In this document: positions 1-9,641 of the stretch, piece by piece | How the letters are laid out: each line of letters starts with the position of its first letter | Numbering within the stretch: position 1 is the stretch's first letter | NCBI GenBank assembly: GCA_937899905.1 | Contig: CALCCF010000103.1 | Location: forward strand, 1 to 64,000 | Direction: 5' to 3' | DNA: 64,000 nt | From: an uncultured Phycisphaeraceae bacterium | Lineage (GTDB): Bacteria > Planctomycetota > Phycisphaerae > Phycisphaerales > UBA1924 | Notes under the pieces: generated by a model | The model's database searches: none | What the model saw: only the letters and a program-made list of their open reading frames with translations | Told to the model about the DNA's origin: nothing | Position numbers and translations under genes: made by a program

Positions 1-2
1 AG

Positions 3-764
3 GTCCGAGCACTCGACGGCGTCGACCTGGAGATCGCCACGGGCGAGTTCGTGGCCATCATGGGCGCCTCCGGCTCGGGCAAGAGCACGCTGATGAACGT
101 GCTGGGCTGCCTCGACCGGCCCACCGCCGGCGAGTACGAACTGGCCGGCATCCCCACACGCAAGATGACCGCAACCCGCCTGGCCAAGGTCCGCAATGAG
201 CGCATCGGCTTCATCTTCCAGACGTTCGAGCTGCTGCCGCGAGCATCGGCCATCCAGAACGTCATGCTCCCGATGATCTACAGCAAGAAGCACACGTTCG
301 GCGCACGCGGACGCTCAAAGGCCGCGCTGCGGCGTGTCGGGCTCGGGGACCGCATGCGCCACCGGCCCAACCAGCTCTCGGGCGGGCAGCGCCAACGCGT
401 CGCGGTCGCGCGGTCGCTCGTCAACGACCCGGCCATCCTGCTCGCCGATGAGCCAACAGGCAACCTCGACTCGCACACGACCACCGAGATCATCCGCCTG
501 TTCACCGAACTGCACGAAGAGGGCCAGACCATCGTCATCGTGACCCACGAGGAAGAGGTCGCCGGCTACGCGGATCGGATCGTGCGGCTCCGTGACGGCA
601 AGGTCTTCAGCGACATGCCTACGGGTGAGGACCCGCTGCACCTCGCGTTCCTGCAGTCGATTGCCAGCACGGCCGCACGCCGGGCCCAAACCAAAGATCA
701 AACCAAGGACCAAGCCGCGGCCGAGTCCAAGGACTCGCCAACAGCGCAAGGAGCGCCGGCATGA
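3..764 (+). CDS. ABC transporter ATP-binding protein (MacB/LolD-like), 5'-truncated by window edge
   Basis: Frame is open from nt 3 (VRALDGVDLEIATGEFVAIMGASGSGKST); Walker A GASGSGKST, signature LSGGQRQRVAVARSL, Walker B ILLADEPTGNLD, H-loop VTHE. Confidence 0.95.
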   Translation, partial: VRALDGVDLEIATGEFVAIMGASGSGKSTLMNVLGCLDRPTAGEYELAGIPTRKMTATRLAKVRNERIGFIFQTFELLPRASAIQNVMLPMIYSKKHTFGARGRSKAALRRVGLGDRMRHRPNQLSGGQRQRVAVARSLVNDPAILLADEPTGNLDSHTTTEIIRLFTELHEEGQTIVIVTHEEEVAGYADRIVRLRDGKVFSDMPTGEDPLHLAFLQSIASTAARRAQTKDQTKDQAAAESKDSPTAQGAPA

Positions 765-2002
765 TCCTGATCCGCCTGCTGATGCAGACCGTCGTCCTCG
801 CGCTCGGGCAGATCCTGGCCAACAAGGTGCGCTCACTGCTCACCACACTGGGCATCGTCATCGGCGTCGCGGCGGTCGTCGCGACCGTGGCCGCGATCGA
901 CGGGCTCCGCGGCTTCGTGCTCGACGAGTTCGAGACCGTGGGCACCAGCAAGGTGTACATCGACGGCGACCTGCCCCAGAGCTGGCGCGGCCGGATCTCG
1001 TGGCGGGACACGCAGCTGCAGCCCGACGAGATCGAAGCAATCGTCGAACACGCACCGTCGGTGACGGCCATCAACCCGCACTGGCGCGCATCGGCTCGAG
1101 TGGACTACGAGAACTTCGTGGTCGATTCGGCCCCTGTGGTCGGCATCCGCCCGGCGTGGCACGACGTCGAGAACCGGCAGGTCACGATGGGCCGGCCGTT
1201 CAACATGATCGACGAGGAGCAGCGCCGCTACGTCATCCTGATCAACGATCTGGCGATCGAGGAGTTCAACCTTCCGACATCGCCCGTGGGCGAGTTCCTA
1301 CTCGTAGGCGGACGCCGCTTCCTCATCGTCGGGGTCGTCGAGACCCTTGATCTTGCCGGCATCTTCGGCGGTGGAAACAGCCGCGCCGAGTTCTTCGTGC
1401 CCTTCTCTACTGCCGTCACCCTCAATCCAAACGGCTGGATCACGTACGCCACCGCAACGATGCGGAGCCCCGAAGCCGCAGAGGAGACTCGCGCGGAGAT
1501 CGACTTCATCCTCCGGTCGGTGCGTGGCCTCGACCCCGACGATGATCCGACGTTCGAGATCCAGATGCCACAGGAGTATCTCGAGCAATTCGAGTCGCTC
1601 TCGGCCGGCCTCGTCGCGGGCGCCACGGGCATCGTTGGCATCAGCCTGCTTGTGGGCGGCATCGGCATCATGAACATCATGCTGGTGTCCGTCTCGGAGC
1701 GCACGCGCGAGATCGGCCTGCGCAAGGCCGTCGGCGCGCGCCCGCTGGTGATCCTGATCCAGTTCCTGACCGAAGCCGTCGTCTTGTGCCTTATGGGCGG
1801 CGCCGTGGGCATCGCCATCGGCCAGACGATCATCCTCGGATTGCAGCAGATCCCCAATGCCCCGCTCGAGAACGCGAGCATGCCCATCTGGGCAATCGGC
1901 CTCGCCGTGGGGTTCTGCGCGATCACCGGTGTGGTCTTCGGTGTATTCCCGGCGATCAAGGCGGCGAGACTCGACCCGATCGTCGCGTTGCGGCATGACT
2001 GA
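761..2002 (+). CDS. MacB-like ABC transporter permease (FtsX domain)
   Basis: ATGA overlap with upstream ATPase; N-terminal TM + periplasmic domain, C-terminal GGIGIMNIMLVSVSERTREIGLRKAVGAR FtsX motif. Confidence 0.93.
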   Translation: MILIRLLMQTVVLALGQILANKVRSLLTTLGIVIGVAAVVATVAAIDGLRGFVLDEFETVGTSKVYIDGDLPQSWRGRISWRDTQLQPDEIEAIVEHAPSVTAINPHWRASARVDYENFVVDSAPVVGIRPAWHDVENRQVTMGRPFNMIDEEQRRYVILINDLAIEEFNLPTSPVGEFLLVGGRRFLIVGVVETLDLAGIFGGGNSRAEFFVPFSTAVTLNPNGWITYATATMRSPEAAEETRAEIDFILRSVRGLDPDDDPTFEIQMPQEYLEQFESLSAGLVAGATGIVGISLLVGGIGIMNIMLVSVSERTREIGLRKAVGARPLVILIQFLTEAVVLCLMGGAVGIAIGQTIILGLQQIPNAPLENASMPIWAIGLAVGFCAITGVVFGVFPAIKAARLDPIVALRHD

Positions 2003-2020
2003 TTTTTCGTGGAGTGGTTG

Positions 2021-3697
2021 ATGCGAGCACGTGCGTGTGGTGTTGTTGTGGTTTCGATGTTGCTGGCAGCGGGCTGCGCGACACCGTTCGATCGAGCACC
2101 GACAGATCAATCGCTGCTCGGGCCCGAGGGTCGGCTGAAGCACATCCGCCCGCTGGAACTCAGCGCCACCGCGCCCGAGGCTGGTGAGCCGGACCAGTTG
2201 CCCGTCTTACCACGGGCGGTCGTTGTCGATCCGTCCGCGCCCACGGTGCCGCTGACCATCGAGCAAGCCCGCGCTGCGGCGCTCGAGAACAACCTGAACA
2301 TCCGCGTCTCGCTGATCTCTCCCACTATCGCCGCCGAGCGGGTTTCTGAAGAGGAAGCCGCATTCGAGGCCGTATTCCGCGTGACCGCTGTCGCCCAGCA
2401 GACCGATACGCCAACCTTCAGCGAACTCCAGGACGCCCAGCAGGAATTCCAGTCGCTCAATCCCTCGATTGCGATCCCCACGCGCGTGGGCGGAGACTTC
2501 ACGATCTCGGCACCGTTCACGCGCAACGAGACCAACAATCCGTTTGCCACCGTCGACCCCGCGTTCACGCAGGATTTGGAATTCAGCCTCAGCCAGCCGC
2601 TGCTGCGGGGGGCCGGTCGGCGCGCCACGACCGCGGCCTTGCGCATCGCTGCGTTCGACCGCTCTCTTGCGGCCGCGCGCACGAAGCTGGATGTCATCGC
2701 CCAGCTCGCGGCGGTGGATCGCGCCTACTGGAGGTTGTACTCGTCTCGGCTGGAGGTCGCCGTCGCACTCCAGCAGCGCGAGCTGGCGATCGCCCAGCTC
2801 GAGCGGGCGCAGCGCCGCTTCGATGCGCAGCGCGTCCCCGAGATCGAGGTCCTGCGGGCCGAGAGCGGCGTGGCGGATCGCACCGAGGCGATCATCGTCG
2901 CCCAGAACGCCCAGTCGCTGCGCGAGCGGGAGCTCAAGCAGCTGCTCAACCTTCCTGAGCTGCCCATCGAGAGCGAGGCCCGGATCGACCTATCGAGCGT
3001 TCCGGATCCAGCGCTCTACGACGCCAACGCGGACATGCTGATGGATCGGGCGCTCGCGTCGCGCATGGAGCTGCTGGAAGTGGAACTCCAGCTCGCGCAG
3101 GACCTCGTGCGGATCGACCTTGCCGAGAACCAGGCGCTGCCGACGCTAAACCTCGATGCCTTGTACCGCATCAACGGTTTGGGGGGCAACCACGGCGGCG
3201 CGACCGAAGTCCTCGTCGAGAACGACTTCGAAGACTGGCGCGTGGCGCTCACGGCAGGCATTCCCATCGGCAACGAGGCAGCGCTCTCGAACCTGCGCGG
3301 CCTCGTGCTCAGTCGACTCCAGCGCATCGCCACCAAGCAGCTCCGCGAGCAGACCATCCGCCAGGAGGTACTCGACTCGGTCGACGACATGGGCACGAGC
3401 TGGCAGCGCGTGATCGCCGCCCGCGAGCGATTACGCCTTGCGACTCGCACGCTGCGCGCCGAGGAGCGGCAGTTCAACGTCGGCCGCTCGACCTCGACGG
3501 ATGTGCTCGACGCGAGCGCCCGCCTAGCCGACGCGCAGCTTAGCGAATTGGCCGCCATCGTGGACTACCAGCTCGCGCAGGTGAACCTCGCCGTCGCGAC
3601 CGGCACGCTGATGGGGCAGGCCAAGGTTGGTCTCGAGTTTGCGCGCAAGCCGGAGCTGGATGGATTCCGGTATTGGCCCGAAGCGGTCACGCCGTGA
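2021..3697 (+). CDS. TolC-family outer membrane efflux lipoprotein
   Basis: Lipobox-like LLAAGCATP; OEP repeats with TIEQARAAALENNLNIRV and FNVGRSTSTDVLDASARLADAQL; follows ABC genes. Confidence 0.88.
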   Translation: MRARACGVVVVSMLLAAGCATPFDRAPTDQSLLGPEGRLKHIRPLELSATAPEAGEPDQLPVLPRAVVVDPSAPTVPLTIEQARAAALENNLNIRVSLISPTIAAERVSEEEAAFEAVFRVTAVAQQTDTPTFSELQDAQQEFQSLNPSIAIPTRVGGDFTISAPFTRNETNNPFATVDPAFTQDLEFSLSQPLLRGAGRRATTAALRIAAFDRSLAAARTKLDVIAQLAAVDRAYWRLYSSRLEVAVALQQRELAIAQLERAQRRFDAQRVPEIEVLRAESGVADRTEAIIVAQNAQSLRERELKQLLNLPELPIESEARIDLSSVPDPALYDANADMLMDRALASRMELLEVELQLAQDLVRIDLAENQALPTLNLDALYRINGLGGNHGGATEVLVENDFEDWRVALTAGIPIGNEAALSNLRGLVLSRLQRIATKQLREQTIRQEVLDSVDDMGTSWQRVIAARERLRLATRTLRAEERQFNVGRSTSTDVLDASARLADAQLSELAAIVDYQLAQVNLAVATGTLMGQAKVGLEFARKPELDGFRYWPEAVTP

Positions 3698-3700
3698 GCC

Positions 3701-4003
3701 TCAGACGCTGAAGGCCCACCAGCCGATGGCACACAGGATGGCGCCGTGGACCGCGGCGATGAGCAGCGTGAGGGCGCGAAAGCCCGGCTTGCTCGTCTTG
3801 TGGCGGAACACCCGTTGCGCGATCACGGCACCAAACGCGCCGCCGGCGAGCTCGACCTTGCGCAACGTTGCTTCCTTGGTGCGCCAGCCGCCCTGCTTCG
3901 AGGCTCGCTTGTCCACGCCGTAGCGCACGACGGCTGCGATGCCCCAGCCGAGGTACCACACCGCGGCCGCGAGCAGGACCCAGAGCCTGGGATTCTCGGG
4001 CAC
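3701..4003 (-). CDS. DUF1294-family small membrane protein
   Basis: YGVDKRASKQGGWRTKEATLRKVELAGGAFGAVIAQRVFRHKTSKPGF matches DUF1294 pattern (DKxxA...RxxE..L...GG..Ga......RHKT.K). Confidence 0.75.
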   Translation of the reverse strand: MPENPRLWVLLAAAVWYLGWGIAAVVRYGVDKRASKQGGWRTKEATLRKVELAGGAFGAVIAQRVFRHKTSKPGFRALTLLIAAVHGAILCAIGWWAFSV

Positions 4004-4006
4004 GGG

Positions 4007-5569
4007 CTACATCGGCTCGGTGACGGTGATCAGTTGGTTCGGATCGATATCCGTCAGTACGGCCTCACGTCCGCTGGGGAACACAACCCGAAGCTCGTCG
4101 ATGGTGTCGACAGCGCCGAGCCCGAAGTGGGCCTCAAGTGGCGGGGCGCTGTAGAAGCTGCCGCCAACAAATACATCGTGCCGCCACGTGCGGTCGCCGA
4201 CAGTGACGAACACCTTGCTGCCGACGCCGCGCCGATTGCTGGTGGTGCCGCGAAGGCGGACGCGAAGCCAAGAGTTGCCCGCGCGGTCCGTATCGTTGCG
4301 GAGGACGACGGCCTTGCCGAACACGTCGGTGAGGATGATGTCGATGTCGCCGTCGTTCTCGAGGTCGATCGGCACGAGGCCGCGGGTGTCGCCCTGGTGA
4401 TCGAGCCCGCTGCCCAGGCCGGCATCGATGAAGGTGCCGTCGCCGCGGCCGAGGAAGAACTGGGCCCGCGTGTGCCACTCGGGCTGCACCCAGCCGTTGA
4501 CGCCCATGAGGTCGAGGTTGCCGTCAAGGTCGGCGTCCCACAGCCAGGTACCCCAGGCGAAGAACGTGTTGTCGGCGCCGGAGGTCTTGGCTCGGTTCTC
4601 GAACACGCCGGTGTCGGTGGCCATGTACAAGGCGTTCGGCCCCGGCTCGTCGTTCGTATTGAACGGGCTGAAGGACATGTTGGTGGTGTAGATGTCCAGG
4701 CGGCCGTCGCCGTTGACATCCCCCACCGCGACGCCCATGTCGTTGGCGACGTGCACCAGGTTCCACTCGTGGCTGACATCGGTGAACGTGCCGTCGCCGT
4801 TGTTGCGCAGCGCATAGTCCTCATCGAAGTCGACCGCGGCGAAGAGGTCCTGATCGCCGTCGTCGTCGAGGTCGAGGAAGACCGGCTGCCAGTGGAAGCG
4901 GTCGTCGTCGGGGAAGCCGCCAGCGCTTGCAGCGATATCTGTGAAGCGGAAGCTGCCATCGTTTCGGAAGAGGTGGATCGTCTGCTCGAACCAGCCGCCG
5001 ATGAAGATGTCCAGATCGCCGTCGTTGTCGATGTCGGCCGCGGCCGCGCCGCCGTGCGTGGCGTCGTAGTGCTCGAGCCCGCTCAGGTCGGTCACGTCGC
5101 TGAAGGTCGAGTCGCCGTTGTTGCGATAGACGCGGCTGGTCGGGAATGAGTCGTCGAACTCCGACGAGTCGTTGAACACGACCAGATCATCGAACCCATC
5201 GTTGTCCAGGTCGAGCCACAGGGCCTGCTTGCTGAAACCGGCGACGTGGTCGACGCCGGCGGCCGAGGCCATCTCGGTAAAGGTGCCGTCGCCGTTGTTC
5301 TGGTAAAGGTGGTTGGCAAAGCCGGCGGAGTTGGGGATGTAGACGTCGTCGAACCCGTCGTTGTTGAAGTCGCCCACGGCCGGTCCGACGCCGAAGCGTT
5401 CGTTCTGGCCTGGGAACAGCGGCGGGACGGGCCAGGCGGCCTGGCCATGGGTGAAGTCGATGCGGCAGGCATCGGTCGCGTCGGTGTAGCGGACGCCCTG
5501 CGCCCACGCACTCGCGGTGCAGGCAAGGCCACACATCCCGAACAGCACGCTCGTTCTGGTCATCACCAT
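4007..5569 (-). CDS. CRTAC1-like secreted protein with FG-GAP/VCBS repeats and ASPIC/UnbV C-terminal domain
   Basis: Signal peptide; repeated DxNNDGxxDxY/DxDNDGDLDIF blocks; C-terminal NRRGVGSKVFVTVGDRTWRHDVFVGGSFYSAPPLEAHFGLG. Confidence 0.88.
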   Translation of the reverse strand: MVMTRTSVLFGMCGLACTASAWAQGVRYTDATDACRIDFTHGQAAWPVPPLFPGQNERFGVGPAVGDFNNDGFDDVYIPNSAGFANHLYQNNGDGTFTEMASAAGVDHVAGFSKQALWLDLDNDGFDDLVVFNDSSEFDDSFPTSRVYRNNGDSTFSDVTDLSGLEHYDATHGGAAAADIDNDGDLDIFIGGWFEQTIHLFRNDGSFRFTDIAASAGGFPDDDRFHWQPVFLDLDDDGDQDLFAAVDFDEDYALRNNGDGTFTDVSHEWNLVHVANDMGVAVGDVNGDGRLDIYTTNMSFSPFNTNDEPGPNALYMATDTGVFENRAKTSGADNTFFAWGTWLWDADLDGNLDLMGVNGWVQPEWHTRAQFFLGRGDGTFIDAGLGSGLDHQGDTRGLVPIDLENDGDIDIILTDVFGKAVVLRNDTDRAGNSWLRVRLRGTTSNRRGVGSKVFVTVGDRTWRHDVFVGGSFYSAPPLEAHFGLGAVDTIDELRVVFPSGREAVLTDIDPNQLITVTEPM

Positions 5570-5664
5570 CCTCCTCCTCAGGGAGCGTATACGCCGGCTC
5601 AGGAGGCGGCGTTTTGCGGGGCTTCCGTTGGGGTTATCGGGATCTTGGAGAGCCGGGTTGAGCC

Positions 5665-6819
5665 CTACGCCAGGGCGTCGAGCAGCTCGGGGATGCCGGT
5701 GCCGTGGGTGGCCACGGTCTCGAGCACAGGCCGCTTGCCGGAGATGTCCTTGAGGTCACGGACCAGCTCGTTCTCACCCGGATGGTCGGCCTTGTTGCAC
5801 ACGAACAGGTCGGCGATCTCCAGGATTCCCGCCTTGTCCATCTGCACGGCGTCGCCCATGCCCGGGGTGAGCACGACGACGGTGCGGTCGACATGGTCGC
5901 GGATGCGCGTCTCGTTCTGGCCGGCGCCGACGGTCTCGATGAACAACGTGTCGTACGCGTCGGCACCCTCGCATGCGCCACCGATCAGCTCCGTGACCTC
6001 TTCGAGCGCGTGGTAGTCCTCGCCGCGAATGGCCAGCGAGCGGTAGTAGGCGGCCTCGCCGAGGCGGTTGAAGTCGACACGTAGGCGGTCACCGAGCAAC
6101 GCGCCGCCCGAGATCGGGCTCATGGGGTCGAACGCGACGACGGCGCAGCGACCGAGGCTCGGGTCTTGCTCGGCACGGCGGGCGTGCTCGCTGACGAGTT
6201 GGGCGACCAGCGTGCTCTTGCCGGCGCCGGGCGAGCCGGTGATGCCGATGACGCGCTTGGGGCGTCGGCGGACGGCGCCGGAGCGCACGGGTCGCCCAAG
6301 GTGCGCGAGCGAGATGTCGCGCGCGAGCTGGGCGGTCGCGTGGCCGCTCTCGATCTCCTGCGGGTACGCGTCGACCGTCGACGCGGCGGCCTCGACGATA
6401 TCGATCAGCCCCACGCCGGTCGTAAAGCATCGCGCAACGCCGGCTTCCTTGAGCGCGGGCAGGTCCTCCTGGGGCAGGATGCCGCCCATGTGCACGGGGA
6501 TATCGCCGCGGCCGACGCCGGCGAGGGCCTTGAGCAGGTTCGGGCCGAGCGTGAGGTGGCTGTTGCTCATCATGCTGGCGGCGATGACGTCGACGTCCTC
6601 GTCGCGGGCGCTGATGGCCAGGCTCTTGGGCGTCTGCCACAGGCCGCTGTAGATGACGTGCACGCCCGAGTCGCGCATGGCGCGGGCGATGACCTTGACG
6701 CCGCGGTCGTGGCCGTCCAGGCCCATCTTGCCCAGCAGCACGCGTGGGCGGTGGTCGAGGCTCGCGCAGCGGTCGGCCTTCTCGAATTCGGTTGTCGCGG
6801 CGCCGAGCGGTTGGGCCAT
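5665..6819 (-). CDS. Cobalamin (B12)-binding domain fused to MeaB/IcmF-like G-protein chaperone
   Basis: RVLLGKMGLDGHDRGVKVIARAMRDSG (B12-binding DxHxxG) followed by GSPGAGKSTL Walker A, SGGALLGDRLRV and NKAD; ends after the GTPase with no mutase barrel. Confidence 0.88.
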   Translation of the reverse strand: MAQPLGAATTEFEKADRCASLDHRPRVLLGKMGLDGHDRGVKVIARAMRDSGVHVIYSGLWQTPKSLAISARDEDVDVIAASMMSNSHLTLGPNLLKALAGVGRGDIPVHMGGILPQEDLPALKEAGVARCFTTGVGLIDIVEAAASTVDAYPQEIESGHATAQLARDISLAHLGRPVRSGAVRRRPKRVIGITGSPGAGKSTLVAQLVSEHARRAEQDPSLGRCAVVAFDPMSPISGGALLGDRLRVDFNRLGEAAYYRSLAIRGEDYHALEEVTELIGGACEGADAYDTLFIETVGAGQNETRIRDHVDRTVVVLTPGMGDAVQMDKAGILEIADLFVCNKADHPGENELVRDLKDISGKRPVLETVATHGTGIPELLDALA

Positions 6820-7015
6820 GGAAGCTCCTCAAGATCCGTCCGGACGGACACCTATCAAAAACGCGTGACATCGTCCGGGCCCGCAGGGTATGCGCGATCG
6901 CCGGCCCACACGGCCTCGCCAAGGGCCTGCCCGTGCATGGCGCACGCCCCCATCGCGAGGCTGAAAACCGTCTCGCGTTTCACGAATACGGTTGTCGCCA
7001 TGCCGGAGACCAGCC

Positions 7016-8098
7016 ATGCTTGAGACGAACGAAGCCCACGCCGTCCTCGCGATCTCGCTCATGGCCGCTATGGCAGACGGCCGCACAGGGAGCGAGGAGC
7101 GCGAGCACCTGCGTTCGCTGTTTGATTCGCTGAGCAGCGAGCATGATCTTCCCGATCTGCCCGCCTTGTACCAGAGCGTGCTGATGAGGCGGACCTCGCT
7201 GGACGCCGAGGCAGCGAAGCTGTCGAGTGATGAGGCCAAGAGCATGGCCTTCGAGATGGCGGTGTGCGTCGCCGACGCCGACGGCACCACGACCGACGCC
7301 GAGCAGAAATTCCTGGACACGCTCGAGCGCGCCCTCGGGCTGGATCACGGCCGGGCCGTCGCGTTCGAGCAGGACGCCGAGACGATCGCGCTCGCCGACG
7401 ACCGGCCCGAGGACGATCGGATGGACGCCGACGCGCTGCTCGGACCCATCGACACGGCCCCGGCGGGTGTGGCCGCAGGCGCCGCGACGCTCCCCGAGCA
7501 AACCAAGCCCGCCCAACTCGCCACGGCCGCGCAGCCAAGCGCCGGCGACCTCGCCACACAAGCGGCCGCCAAAGAAACCGCGCAAGCGGTCGACTCGACC
7601 ATCCTGAAGTACGCCATCCTCAACGGCGCGCTCGAGCTCATGCCGCAGAATCTGGCGACCATGGCCATCCTGCCGCTGCAGACACGCATGGTCTACGTCG
7701 TCGGCAAGCACCACGGCTACACGCTCGGGGCCGGGCACATCAAGGAGTTCATCGCCACGCTCGGCCTTGGCGCCACGGGCCAGATGCTCGAGAATTTTGC
7801 GCGCAAGGCTCTGGGCAAGCTCGCCAGGAAGACCCTCGGCAAGACCGCCGGTAAGGTCGCGTACGCCGCGACCGGCCCGATGATGACGTTCGCGACGACG
7901 TACGCCATTGGCAGGGTCGCCAGCACCTACTACGCCGGCGGCCGCACGCTGAGCAGCCTGGACCTCAAGAGCATGTTCACCCGCGAGCTGGACCGCGGCA
8001 AGTCGCTGTACGACCAGCACAGCGGCAGCATTGGTCAAAGGGCCGCGAGCCTGAACCCGGCGGATGTGATGCGGGCGGTGAAGGGCGGGGGGATCTAG
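7016..8098 (+). CDS. TerB-like N-terminal domain protein with C-terminal hydrophobic region (DUF697-like appearance)
   Basis: Helical acidic EF-like MAAMADGRTGSEEREHL and CVADADGTTTDAEQKFLD blocks; C-terminal hydrophobic MPQNLATMAILPLQTRMVYVVGKHHGY. Confidence 0.5.
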   Translation: MLETNEAHAVLAISLMAAMADGRTGSEEREHLRSLFDSLSSEHDLPDLPALYQSVLMRRTSLDAEAAKLSSDEAKSMAFEMAVCVADADGTTTDAEQKFLDTLERALGLDHGRAVAFEQDAETIALADDRPEDDRMDADALLGPIDTAPAGVAAGAATLPEQTKPAQLATAAQPSAGDLATQAAAKETAQAVDSTILKYAILNGALELMPQNLATMAILPLQTRMVYVVGKHHGYTLGAGHIKEFIATLGLGATGQMLENFARKALGKLARKTLGKTAGKVAYAATGPMMTFATTYAIGRVASTYYAGGRTLSSLDLKSMFTRELDRGKSLYDQHSGSIGQRAASLNPADVMRAVKGGGI

Positions 8099-8496
8099 AG
8101 AGCCTGGTTCTCCTCGTAGATCATCACCCAGTTGCCGCACGTGTCGTCGAGCATTGCCACCTTCGAGCCGGGCATGTCGCTGATGCCGCCCTTGAACTGG
8201 ACGCCGGCGGCGGCCAGCCGCTCGTGCTCGGCGGCGATGTCGTCGACCCTGAACGCGGTGACCGGGATGCCCTCGCTATACAGGGCGGTCTTCCAGGCCT
8301 TGGTGGCCGGGTGCTCGCCGCTGGGCTCGAGCATGAGGGCCGCGCCGTCGGGCTCCTCGGGGCTGACGACGGTCAGGAAGCGGTGGCCGGGGGCGACCTC
8401 CATGTCGTCCTTTTTCACGAAGCCGAGCTTCTGGGTGTAGAAGGCCAGGGCGTGGTCCTGGTCGGAAATCGGCACTCCGGCGAGCTTGATGCGCAT
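8095..8496 (-). CDS. VOC-family (glyoxalase/bleomycin resistance-like) protein
   Basis: MRIKLAGVPISDQDHALAFYTQKLGFVKKDDME...GGISDMPGSKVAMLDDTCGNWVMIYEE. Confidence 0.88.
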   Translation of the reverse strand: MRIKLAGVPISDQDHALAFYTQKLGFVKKDDMEVAPGHRFLTVVSPEEPDGAALMLEPSGEHPATKAWKTALYSEGIPVTAFRVDDIAAEHERLAAAGVQFKGGISDMPGSKVAMLDDTCGNWVMIYEENQAL

Positions 8497-8523
8497 GGCG
8501 GTCTCCCTTCGGTCGCCACTCTA

Positions 8524-8946
8524 TCAGCTGTACCGGAAGAACACCAACTCCGGGTCGCCCTCGTCCAAGTTGTGGATCGTGCCGGTGTGCTCGAAGCCCT
8601 CGGCGGCCAGCAGGGCCCGCATGGGGATGTTCGATTCATTGGTAGAGGTGAATATCTTCGGCGTTTCGCTCAGCCGGACGGCCTCGCGAACGAGCCGGGT
8701 GCCGATGCCCCGCCGCCGCGCACTCTCGGCGACGTGCAGTATATCGATCATGGCGTTTCCGAAGAAGGTGTGCGTCAGCAGCGCGTAGCCGACAATGGAG
8801 CCGCCGGACTCGGCGATGAGGCAGCCCGATGATTGCATCGCAACATCGAGCAGCCAGCGACGGTGGCGGTCATCCCTGCACGCGGGGTCGAGCGCGTACA
8901 GCGCCTCGCGGCCAGACTCCTCACCCATGCCAACGTTTGTCTTCAA
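8524..8946 (-). CDS. GNAT-family N-acetyltransferase
   Basis: IDILHVAESARRRGIGTRLVREAVRLSE acetyl-CoA-binding motif. Confidence 0.85.
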   Translation of the reverse strand: MKTNVGMGEESGREALYALDPACRDDRHRRWLLDVAMQSSGCLIAESGGSIVGYALLTHTFFGNAMIDILHVAESARRRGIGTRLVREAVRLSETPKIFTSTNESNIPMRALLAAEGFEHTGTIHNLDEGDPELVFFRYS

Positions 8947-9125
8947 GACTTACTCCACTGGCACACATTGGATACCACCCTGACAATTACGTTGGACGAG
9001 CGCGTCTTTGTGAACAATCGGCAACCAACTGATGACCAAACACGTATGTATGCAACAACCACCGACGCTGTACTCGATTGTACTTCTGAGTCATCATTTC
9101 AATGACCGAGAGTATGGAGCCATAA

Positions 9126-9632
9126 ATGGGCAAGTCCTCGAAGGAACCTAAAGACCCGACATCTCCCGTGGTGGTCGTACAAGGGACGCACGAGAACAAA
9201 CTTCCCCCGTGGGCCGGGATTGCCAAGGCTGCCCTTTGGCCTCTTGCTGCACTGGTTGCATTCTTTTCGATTCGGCCGGCATTCATTGACCTCATCGTTC
9301 GCACGGATCGCTTCACTGTGCAGGGCGTTGCAATTTCTACCGACAGCGGTATCTCGGATCGAGTTCGAATCGCACTTCAAGGACTCGATCCGACCTCGGT
9401 TGGCTTCCTGATCAGAACCAAAGGGACTGGATCGATTGTGTTTCCAATGGACGCCTGGGAGAGAGCTTACGAAAGGCAAACTGCTGAGTTGCGCGAGCGA
9501 GGACTAATCGATATATCACCCGGAACCACAGACCGAGATGAAGAAGGGATCGAGGTGCGTTTCACTGATCTCGGGCTGGACGCCGCCGACCACTTGTTCA
9601 CCTTTGTTAGACAGAGCCTGCAGTCTCCGTGA
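9126..9632 (+). CDS. hypothetical membrane-anchored protein
   Basis: ATG with continuous ORF; one N-terminal hydrophobic segment (AGIAKAALWPLAALVAFFSI); compositionally less GC-rich than neighbours. Confidence 0.6.
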   Translation: MGKSSKEPKDPTSPVVVVQGTHENKLPPWAGIAKAALWPLAALVAFFSIRPAFIDLIVRTDRFTVQGVAISTDSGISDRVRIALQGLDPTSVGFLIRTKGTGSIVFPMDAWERAYERQTAELRERGLIDISPGTTDRDEEGIEVRFTDLGLDAADHLFTFVRQSLQSP

Positions 9633-9641
9633 TCCGTGCAA

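Noticed and set aside
3746-5149. 467-aa plus-strand ORF
   Set aside because: Antisense shadow of the CRTAC1-like gene (4007-5569 -); low-complexity Val/Ala/Glu/Asp-rich translation without domain motifs.
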